DNA from: AEGEAN-183 sp964614345
Lineage (GTDB): Bacteria > Pseudomonadota > Gammaproteobacteria > Magnimaribacterales > Magnimaribacteraceae
Length of the DNA stretch: 5,573 nt
Assembly (NCBI GenBank): GCA_964614345.1
Contig: CAZTLP010000045.1
Location: 1-5,573, forward strand
Direction: 5' to 3'
Below the pieces are notes generated by a model. That model was given only the letters and a program-made list of their open reading frames with translations. It searched no databases and was not told where the DNA came from. Positions 1 through 4,827 of this stretch are shown in pieces. Positions within the stretch are counted from its first letter, which is position 1, and each line of letters starts with the position of its first letter. The position numbers and the translations under genes were made by a program.

Positions 1-144
1 GGATCCAACAGCAGAACCAGAACCCGCAGATCCTGATGCACCAGATTCACTTCCTTCAGCCGGCTTTTCCTCATCAGTTAATGCCAGTTGTGGCGTAATT
101 GCCATCAAAAAAGAGACCAAAATTGCAAAAATATTATTCTTCAT
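1..144 (-). CDS. Exported low-complexity protein, N-terminal part only (runs off left edge)
   Basis: The frame reads leftward from an ATG at 144 and stays open for 48 codons to the window edge, so the C-terminus is missing. Residues 1-22 look like a Sec signal peptide: a short polar/basic start (MKNN), a hydrophobic core at about 5-17 (IFAILVSFLMAI), then a more polar stretch with a possible cleavage near Ala21. No lipobox Cys is present. The following residues (TDEEKPAEGSESGASGS...) are acidic, then Ser/Gly/Ala-rich, as in a flexible linker or low-complexity secreted protein. A GGAG lies upstream but 14 nt or more from the ATG, so ribosome-binding support is weak. It is divergent from pyrD. 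I do not recognise the family; the visible part is too short and too biased in composition to assign a function. Being a real gene rests on the signal peptide and the open frame. Confidence 0.6.
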   Translation of the reverse strand, partial: MKNNIFAILVSFLMAITPQLALTDEEKPAEGSESGASGSAGSGSAVGS

Positions 145-198
145 GACTTTTTTTCTTGCTCCACTCCATTTTTTTCCAAGCTTCTCAATGTTTTTCTT

Positions 199-228
199 TT
201 TATAACAACCTTTTAGTTTTACATTAAA
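199..228 (-). promoter_or_regulatory. Weak candidate promoter for the exported protein gene
   Basis: On the minus strand a TATAAA (204-199) resembles a -10 box and lies about 55 nt upstream of the ATG at 144. About 18 nt further upstream is only a poor -35 (TTTAAT, 228-223). It is the best AT-rich -10 match near this gene, but matches like this are expected by chance in such AT-rich DNA. Confidence 0.2.
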
Positions 229-250
229 ACCCTGCCCATACAAGGGTTTT
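226..250. repeat. Short inverted repeat, terminator-like stem (first of two overlapping)
   Basis: AAAACCCT (226-233) pairs with AGGGTTTT (243-250), giving an 8-bp stem around a 9-nt loop, followed on the plus strand by two more T's. With A's before and T's after, the shape resembles a small bidirectional intrinsic terminator. However, no recognised gene ends here: the neighbours on both sides point away from it. It shares bases 237-250 with the longer inverted repeat at 237-269, so both cannot fold in one molecule. Confidence 0.5.
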
Positions 251-269
251 TTCAAAAAAACCTTGTATG
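237..269. repeat. Long inverted repeat in the divergent spacer
   Basis: CATACAAGG (237-245) is perfectly complementary to CCTTGTATG (261-269). Inside these arms a run of six T's (247-252) faces a run of seven A's (254-260) around a central C. The result is a nearly continuous hairpin of about 15 pairs with one G/A mismatch. It could be a protein-binding palindrome, part of a leader RNA, or the end of an unseen transcript. It lies about 190 nt upstream of pyrD and 93 nt upstream of the leftward exported-protein gene. Confidence 0.7.
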
Positions 270-365
270 CATCCTTTTAAGGGGCGCCTATTTAAGCATA
301 TATACTTTGAAAGTGTAGAAATTTTTTTACATGAATCTAAAAAAGTCCAAAGCGAGTATATGTAA

Positions 366-399
366 ATCTAGTTTCCTAATTCATCTAGTTTCCTAATTC
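366..399. repeat. Perfect 17-bp tandem direct repeat upstream of the pyrD promoter
   Basis: The unit ATCTAGTTTCCTAATTC occurs twice head to tail with no mismatch (366-382 and 383-399), and base 400 begins a third copy that breaks off. The array ends 14 nt before the predicted -35 of pyrD. A 17-bp period is not a whole number of helical turns (about 1.6), which fits a recent slippage duplication better than classic phased operators, although an activator or repressor site is possible. Confidence 0.9.
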
Positions 400-413
400 A
401 AAAGAAGTGATTT

Positions 414-441
414 TTGCAATGAAGATTAATGTCAATATAAT
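414..441 (+). promoter_or_regulatory. Candidate sigma-70-type promoter for pyrD
   Basis: TTGCAA (414-419) as -35 and a perfect TATAAT (436-441) as -10 are separated by 16 nt. A start of transcription near 448 would leave only about 9 nt before the TTG at 457, so the message would be almost leaderless if TTG is the start codon. If the ATT at 484 is used instead, the leader would be about 36 nt and would include an AGGAAAG. Confidence 0.6.
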
Positions 442-456
442 AACGATAATTTTTAT

Positions 457-1470
457 TTGACTGAATTAATTATAGGAAAGTTTATTTTTCTAAAGTTACT
501 AACTAAATTCCTTCCTCTTATAAGCTTGTTTCCACCAGAAACAGCACATTCCATTTCATTAAACTCTTTAAAGGTCCTAAGTTATTTTAATTTCAAGGAA
601 ACTAATATATTAGATTCGAAAAAGTTAGAAATTATGGATTTAAGTTTTTCTAATAGACTTGGACTTGCAGCCGGTATGGATAAAAATGCAGATTATGTTG
701 ATTCTCTTGCAAACCTAGGTTTCAGTTTTTTAGAGCTTGGAACCTTAACTCCTAGGGCTCAACCAGGAAATTTAAAACCAAGACTTTTCAGATTAAGAGA
801 AAAAAAATCTTTAATTAACAGCATGGGTTTTAATAACAAAGGAATACAATATGCTGTCGAGAAAATAAAGAGTTCTAATACAAAAGCTATTATTGGTTTA
901 AGTATTGGTAAAAACTTTGATACACCAATAGAGAAAGCAGTAGACGATTATCTCTTATGCTTAGAGCGAGCTTACCCTTTTTGTGACTACATAGCGGTAA
1001 ATATTTCTTCACCCAATACTAAAGATTTAAGAAAATTAGAGGGTAAAAAGTATTTTTCTGGATTAATCAATAGTATTAAGAAAAAACAAGAAGAATTCTC
1101 GAACCAATTTGGTTACAAACCGATTGTTCTTAAATTATCTCCTGATATACAAGAAAGAGAATTGGAAAATATTTGTATAGAGATTATAGATAAAACTATC
1201 GATGGAATAATTTGTTCTAATACTACTACTTCTCATAATTATCCTTTCAAAGGCGGTTTAAGTGGGCAAGAGTTATTTGATATTTCAAATAAAAACCTGG
1301 TTTCTTTAAGAAAATTTTTAGGAAGCTCTTTTCCCATAATAGCTTCTGGAGGTGTTATGAGCCTAGATGATTTTAAAAAGAAATTGGAACTAGGAGCTGA
1401 TTTAGTTCAAATCTATACAGGTATGATTTATAAAGGGCCAGCACTAATTAAAGAGATACTGGAACCTTAA
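457..1470 (+). CDS. pyrD: Dihydroorotate dehydrogenase, class 2 (quinone)
   Basis: The enzyme oxidises dihydroorotate to orotate in pyrimidine synthesis and passes electrons through FMN to membrane quinone. The 337-residue product is close to the 336 of E. coli PyrD. An N-terminal hydrophobic, helix-like segment (about 1-45, with PPETAH at 26-31) matches the class 2 membrane-docking region. The barrel follows, with GLAAGMDKN (69-77), ELGTLTPR (93-100), MGFNNKG (123-129) and NISSPNT (182-188). Ser185 in NISSPNT corresponds to the class 2 catalytic Ser (E. coli Ser175). FMN-contact motifs are KLSPD (226-230), SNTT (254-257), GGLSG (266-270), SGGV (297-300) and YTGMIYKG (320-327). The start is uncertain. 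No in-frame ATG exists between the upstream stop TAA (427-429) and the conserved region, so TTG at 457 is taken; ATT at 484, with AGGAAAG just before it, is an alternative. The protein appears intact. Confidence 0.95.
   Translation: MTELIIGKFIFLKLLTKFLPLISLFPPETAHSISLNSLKVLSYFNFKETNILDSKKLEIMDLSFSNRLGLAAGMDKNADYVDSLANLGFSFLELGTLTPRAQPGNLKPRLFRLREKKSLINSMGFNNKGIQYAVEKIKSSNTKAIIGLSIGKNFDTPIEKAVDDYLLCLERAYPFCDYIAVNISSPNTKDLRKLEGKKYFSGLINSIKKKQEEFSNQFGYKPIVLKLSPDIQERELENICIEIIDKTIDGIICSNTTTSHNYPFKGGLSGQELFDISNKNLVSLRKFLGSSFPIIASGGVMSLDDFKKKLELGADLVQIYTGMIYKGPALIKEILEP
474..486 (+). promoter_or_regulatory. Shine-Dalgarno-like AGGAAAG before an alternative ATT start in pyrD
   Basis: AGGAAAG (474-480) is followed three bases later by an in-frame ATT (484-486). 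Starting there would give a protein beginning MFLKLLTKFLP, placing the conserved PETAH His at residue 22, against 19 in E. coli PyrD. The TTG at 457 gives 31 and has no Shine-Dalgarno sequence. ATT starts are rare (infC and pcnB in E. coli), so this is a suggestion only. Confidence 0.25.
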
Positions 1471-1497
1471 CCTTTAAAAATTTTTTATCATAAATAC

Positions 1498-1529
1498 TTG
1501 ACATAACTACCCTTTGTAATCTTTATACT
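1498..1529 (+). promoter_or_regulatory. Candidate topA promoter in the pyrD-topA gap
   Basis: A perfect -35 consensus TTGACA (1498-1503) lies in the 79-nt gap after pyrD. The best -10 is TATACT (1524-1529), which gives a 20-nt spacer, longer than the optimal 17; TTTATA (1522-1527) at 18 nt is a poorer match. Transcription would begin near 1536, about 14 nt before the topA ATG. This implies topA need not depend on read-through from pyrD, and no strong terminator hairpin is visible after pyrD, only an A5T6 run (1477-1487). Confidence 0.5.
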
Positions 1530-1549
1530 AAAAGAAAGAAAATTTTATT

Positions 1550-4162
1550 ATGAATTCTGTTGTAGTAGTTGAATCTCCGGCAAAGGCCAAAACTATTGAA
1601 GGATATTTAGGAGATTCTTACAGTGTTATTGCCTCTTTTGGCCATGTTAGGGATATGGAGGATAAAGATGGAGCAGTTACTCCTGGTTCCTGGTCTGATA
1701 TTAAATGGTCTTTAAATAATAAAGGTGAAAGGCAAGTCAAAGAAATCCTGAGTCTTCTTAAAAAAGCCGAACATTTAATTTTAGCGACAGATCCTGATAG
1801 GGAAGGTGAGGCTATAGCTTGGCACATATATGAATTACTAAATGAAAAAGGCGCGATACAAGATATTAAAGTAAGCAGGGCAGTCTTTAATTCAATAACA
1901 AAAAATTCAGTTCTTGAGGCTATAGATAATCTGAGAGCAATAAATCAAGACAAAGTAGAAGCCTATTTGGCAAGAAGGGTTTTAGATTACATTGTTGGTT
2001 TTAATATTTCTCCACTTTTATGGAGAAGACTCCCGGGTGCAAAATCGGCTGGTAGGGTGCAGTCAGTTGCATTAAAACTTATATGTGAAAGAGAAAATCA
2101 AAGAGAGGCATTTGAGCCTCAAGAATACTGGACTATTCAAGCTGATTTTCTTAAAAACCAAGAAAAAGTACCTACTCAAATTCAATTTGTGGATGGTACA
2201 AAATTGAAAAAGTTTGATATTTCTAACGAAAACGATGCTAATGAACTTGCAGACCGGGCAAGAGACTCAGTTTTTTCAATAAGTGAGATAAATAAAAAAC
2301 CAGTAAAAAGGAACCCAAAACCCCCTTTTATAACTTCTACTTTACAACAAGAAGCAGCAAGAAAGCTTAGGCTTTCAGCTGACCAGACGATGAGAACCGC
2401 ACAAGCACTTTATGAACAAGCTTTGATTACTTACATGAGAACTGATAGCCCCATTATGTCTAAAGACGGAATAGAAGAATGCAGAAGAGTAATAGAAGAT
2501 AAATATGGATCTAAGTTTTTGCCTTCGGAACAAAGGGTTTATAAGAGTAAATCAAAACAGGCACAAGAAGCACATGAGGCAATAAGACCTACCGACATTA
2601 GTAGGTTACCAACAGAGAGTGAGCTCTCTGGAGATGAAAGGAAGCTGTATGAACTTATATGGAATAGATCAGTATCAAGTCAAATGCAAAGTGCAGATGT
2701 TACTCAAACTGAGATCATGATTTCATCAGAAAAGAAAGATCTAATTTTCAAAGCCACTGGATCACAAATTGTATTTAAAGGTTTTCTAGAAGTATATGAA
2801 GAAGGAAAAGATGATAGCGAAAAATCTTCTGAGGCAAGGTTGCCAAGGTCGTTAGAGCTTAATGATAACTTAGAGATAAGTTCTGTAATGCCTGAACAAC
2901 ATTTTACTAAAGCCCCTCCCAGATTTACTGAAGCAAGCCTAATTAAAGAACTTGAAGAAAAGGGGATAGGTAGGCCTTCTACTTATGCCTCTATTATGAA
3001 TAGTATAAAAAAAAGGGAATATGCTTCTTTAGAAAACAAGCAATTCAAGCCAGCCAATAAAGGCAGGGTTGTGGTAAGTTTCTTAGATTCATATTTCTTA
3101 GACTATTTCAAATATGATTTTACTGCTGACATGGAAGAGTCTCTGGATAAAATTGCTAAAGGAGAGCTTCTCTGGACCAATCTTTTAGATAACTTCTGGG
3201 AAGGTTTTGAGCCTAGTATTAGTTCCGTGCTTGAACTATCCAATAGAGATGTGTTAGAAAAATTGAACAATGCTCTAAAGGATCGTTTATTTCCAAAAGG
3301 GAATACTTGCCCAAATTGTTCTGCTGAATTAACTTTGAAAAACAGTCCCAAGTTCGGGCCATTTATAGGTTGTACAAAATTTGATGAAACCGGTTGTGAT
3401 TACAAGAGTCCTCCTTTCTTAACTCTTGAAGAAGTTGATGCTCATGCAAAGGCAAAAGAATCTATTGGTATTTACCCTGAATCAGGTAAGGATATTTTTC
3501 TTAAACCGTCTAGAGGAGGAGGTCTCTATCTAGAAACTCAAGATTCTAAAGATGAGATAATTAGACAAACAATATCGAATGAGACTGCAGAAAATATAAC
3601 TCTAGAAAGTGCTTTGTTGTGGATAACCTTACCGAGGGATATTGGTCTTCATCCTGATACCAATGAAATGATGCAAGCAGGATATGCTAGAGGTCCTTTT
3701 GTAAGGGTAAAAAGGGAAGGAAAAGAAACCTACCAGTATGCAAATCTTCCTAATGAGGAAGATATTTTTTCTATAGGAATGAATAGAGCAGTTGAGTTAC
3801 TAGCAGGAAAAGGTGTTGCTAAAGAAGAAGCTAAAGAAATTGGACTTGATCCTACAAGCAAAGTTCCTGTTTTCCTTAAGAAGGGTAGATTTGGAGCTTA
3901 TATTGAAACGGATGAACTTATCAGAAAAACAGTTCCAAAAGATATGTCTCTAGAAGAAGTAACTTTGGAATGGGCGGTAAGTAATTTACCAATCATTACC
4001 TATCATCCAGAAGACTCAAGAGCTGTTGGAATTAGGAGACAAAGGACAAGAAGTAAGGGTTGGAAAGCTTTTGTGGTTCATGCAGGAGTGAAAAAAGAAC
4101 TTCCAAAGGATATCAAGGTTAAAGACGTTGACGAAGCAATAGCTTTATCTTTATTAGATTAG
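1550..4162 (+). CDS. topA: DNA topoisomerase I (type IA)
   Basis: TopA relaxes negatively supercoiled DNA by nicking one strand through a 5'-phosphotyrosine link and passing the other strand. The 870-residue product is full length. The N-terminal Toprim domain has VESPAKAK (7-14, Glu8) and the metal-binding DPDREGEAIAWH (81-92). LPGAKSAGRVQSVAL (161-175) follows, then the active-site motif ALITYMRTDS (291-300) with catalytic Tyr295. QAQEAHEAIRPTD (337-349) and GIGRPSTYA (472-480) are further type IA signatures. One four-Cys zinc module is visible (Cys587, 590, 608, 616). After it come diverged C-terminal topoisomerase repeats, the clearest being PVFLKKGRFGAYIE (773-786), and a basic tail region (RRQRTRSKGWK, 829-839). 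Unlike E. coli TopA it lacks the early insertion after the GHxRD motif and the multiple zinc fingers; the layout is closer to alphaproteobacterial TopA. The ATG at 1550 puts the VESP motif at the expected place; only a weak purine-rich AAAGAAAG precedes it. Confidence 0.97.
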   Translation: MNSVVVVESPAKAKTIEGYLGDSYSVIASFGHVRDMEDKDGAVTPGSWSDIKWSLNNKGERQVKEILSLLKKAEHLILATDPDREGEAIAWHIYELLNEKGAIQDIKVSRAVFNSITKNSVLEAIDNLRAINQDKVEAYLARRVLDYIVGFNISPLLWRRLPGAKSAGRVQSVALKLICERENQREAFEPQEYWTIQADFLKNQEKVPTQIQFVDGTKLKKFDISNENDANELADRARDSVFSISEINKKPVKRNPKPPFITSTLQQEAARKLRLSADQTMRTAQALYEQALITYMRTDSPIMSKDGIEECRRVIEDKYGSKFLPSEQRVYKSKSKQAQEAHEAIRPTDISRLPTESELSGDERKLYELIWNRSVSSQMQSADVTQTEIMISSEKKDLIFKATGSQIVFKGFLEVYEEGKDDSEKSSEARLPRSLELNDNLEISSVMPEQHFTKAPPRFTEASLIKELEEKGIGRPSTYASIMNSIKKREYASLENKQFKPANKGRVVVSFLDSYFLDYFKYDFTADMEESLDKIAKGELLWTNLLDNFWEGFEPSISSVLELSNRDVLEKLNNALKDRLFPKGNTCPNCSAELTLKNSPKFGPFIGCTKFDETGCDYKSPPFLTLEEVDAHAKAKESIGIYPESGKDIFLKPSRGGGLYLETQDSKDEIIRQTISNETAENITLESALLWITLPRDIGLHPDTNEMMQAGYARGPFVRVKREGKETYQYANLPNEEDIFSIGMNRAVELLAGKGVAKEEAKEIGLDPTSKVPVFLKKGRFGAYIETDELIRKTVPKDMSLEEVTLEWAVSNLPIITYHPEDSRAVGIRRQRTRSKGWKAFVVHAGVKKELPKDIKVKDVDEAIALSLLD

Positions 4163-4168
4163 AAAGCT
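4141..4168. terminator. Possible weak stem-loop spanning the topA and lexA stop codons
   Basis: AGCTTT (4141-4146) pairs with AAAGCT (4163-4168), and ATCT (4147-4150) with AGAT (4156-4159), around a TTATT loop. The topA stop TAG (4160-4162) forms a 3-nt bulge. The stem lies where the convergent genes meet and could act in both directions. It is AT-rich and is not followed by a clean T-run on either strand, so it is a weak terminator at best. Confidence 0.3.
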
Positions 4169-4766
4169 AAAACCTTTTAATTACACCGACACAAACTCCT
4201 TCTAGATAAAATTCCTCTTTATTCATATCTATTTTGATAGATTTGAAATCTTTGTTTTGTGCTTCAAGTGTAACTTTTCCTTCTCCAGAGGCCCGGAAGG
4301 TTTTGACAGTTACTTCATCATTAATTCTAGCTACTACGATATCTCCGTTCTTACACTCCTTAGATTTTTTTACTGCTATGAGATCTTCTTCATTTATACC
4401 AACATCTTTCATGCTTTCGCCTTTTACCCTAAGTAAGAAATCTGCTTTTTGGCTAAACAAGTTAGAAGGGACTTCAAGTCTATTCTCAATATTCTCTTCT
4501 GCTAGTATTGGGTTCCCTGCAGCCACTAAGCCTACAATTGGAATTCCAGATTCTTCTTCATTCAAAACAATGCCTCTCGATGCTCCTGAAAGAATTGAAA
4601 TAAACCCCTTTTTTTCAATTGCTCGTAAATGTTGTTCGGCTGCATTATGCGATTTAAAGCCTAAGGTTCTTGAAATATCTGCTCTGGTAGGCGGAAATCC
4701 TTTTTCTTTTAAATGATCTTTGATTAGATCCAGGATTTCCTTTTGGCGAGAGGTTAAGTCTTTCAT
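4167..4766 (-). CDS. lexA: LexA, SOS response repressor and self-cleaving protease
   Basis: LexA binds SOS operators as a dimer and is inactivated by RecA-stimulated self-cleavage after DNA damage. The 199-residue product compares with 202 in E. coli. Residues 1-68 form the winged helix-turn-helix DNA-binding domain; SHNAAEQHLRAIEKKG (39-54) closely matches the E. coli recognition-helix region (SPNAAEEHLKAL). The cleavage site is Ala83-Gly84 in VAAGNP. The S24-type peptidase domain carries the catalytic Ser118 (GESM, 116-119) and Lys155 (EVTVKTF), at the spacing seen in E. coli (Ser119, Lys156). All key residues are present. The frame is open further upstream to 4823, but ATG at 4766 is chosen because MKDLTSRQKEILDLI aligns with the family start, AGGAG precedes it by 6 nt, and the longer version would run through the LexA box. 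It converges on topA with 4 nt between stops. Confidence 0.97.
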   Translation of the reverse strand: MKDLTSRQKEILDLIKDHLKEKGFPPTRADISRTLGFKSHNAAEQHLRAIEKKGFISILSGASRGIVLNEEESGIPIVGLVAAGNPILAEENIENRLEVPSNLFSQKADFLLRVKGESMKDVGINEEDLIAVKKSKECKNGDIVVARINDEVTVKTFRASGEGKVTLEAQNKDFKSIKIDMNKEEFYLEGVCVGVIKRF

Positions 4767-4772
4767 ATAATA

Positions 4773-4777
4773 CTCCT
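4773..4777 (-). promoter_or_regulatory. lexA ribosome-binding site, which decides the start
   Basis: AGGAG on the minus strand (4777-4773) is followed by a 6-nt spacer and then the ATG at 4766. It is the clearest Shine-Dalgarno sequence in the window and supports the short lexA start over the longer frame beginning at 4823. Confidence 0.8.
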
Positions 4778-4781
4778 GAGC

Positions 4782-4810
4782 TTTATTACTGTAATTATAT
4801 ACAGTAAAAT
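4782..4810 (+). promoter_or_regulatory. Candidate 5'-nucleotidase promoter with the LexA box as its spacer
   Basis: TTTATT (4782-4787) as -35 and TAAAAT (4805-4810) as -10 are separated by 17 nt occupied almost exactly by the LexA core. Transcription would begin near 4817, about 11 nt before the ATG. A competing candidate is TTGGCG (4743-4748) with TATAAT (4766-4771), spacer 17, inside the lexA start region; LexA would then bind just downstream of that start site. Confidence 0.4.
4787..4806. promoter_or_regulatory. LexA box (SOS operator) between lexA and the 5'-nucleotidase gene
   Basis: TACTGTAATTATATACAGTA contains the full CTGT-N8-ACAG core (4789-4804) with the TA flanks of the E. coli consensus TACTGTATATATATACAGTA. 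It lies 20 nt upstream of the lexA ATG and 21 nt upstream of the nucleotidase ATG, so it is placed to repress both genes. Autoregulation of lexA through such a box is well established in gammaproteobacteria; control of the nucleotidase is inferred from position. Confidence 0.93.
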
Positions 4811-4823
4811 GGTAAAAACTCAA
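4794..4823 (-). promoter_or_regulatory. Candidate lexA promoter, overlapped by the LexA box
   Basis: On the minus strand TTGAGT (4823-4818) as -35 and a perfect TATAAT (4799-4794) as -10 are separated by 18 nt. The -10 lies inside the LexA box, so bound LexA would block RNA polymerase, as expected for autorepression. Transcription would start near 4787, giving a leader of about 20 nt that includes the AGGAG. Confidence 0.65.
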
Positions 4824-4827
4824 ATTT

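Larger units (their letters stand above)
145..456. other. Divergent spacer between the exported-protein gene and pyrD
   Basis: This 312-nt region has no convincing protein gene. It contains poly-T/poly-A tracts, the overlapping inverted repeats at 226-269, a CCTTTTAAGG near-palindrome next to a GGCGCC palindrome (273-288), the 17-bp tandem repeat and the pyrD promoter. Two short ATG frames exist: 267-365 (32 codons) and 419-460 (13 codons, ending in a TGA that overlaps the TTG of pyrD). Neither has a good ribosome-binding site. Confidence 0.7.

Noticed and set aside
1..6. GGATCC (BamHI site) exactly at the window start, suggesting a cloning junction
   Set aside because: It is in frame with the exported-protein coding sequence, and no vector sequence is visible, so it can be natural or a library end; the sequence cannot decide.
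273..288. CCTTTTAAGG and GGCGCC as a regulator operator
   Set aside because: The motifs are short, the first is only a near-palindrome, and no known regulator site was recognised.
267..365. A 32-codon plus-strand frame starting inside the long inverted repeat
   Set aside because: It has no Shine-Dalgarno sequence or recognisable protein features, and a frame this short is expected by chance.
1477..1487. A5T6 run after pyrD as an intrinsic terminator
   Set aside because: No GC-containing stem precedes the T's; it is only an AT-rich tract.
1618..1827. Minus-strand frame inside topA (a similar one lies at 3103-3351)
   Set aside because: Both are antisense shadows of conserved TopA coding sequence, with no motifs of their own.
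4234..4716. A 160-codon plus-strand frame opposite lexA
   Set aside because: It is fully antisense to a strongly supported lexA, and its Ser/Phe-rich product shows no family motif.
4767..4823. A 19-residue N-terminal extension of LexA
   Set aside because: It would translate through the LexA box and promoter; the ATG at 4766 has a proper AGGAG and matches the family start.
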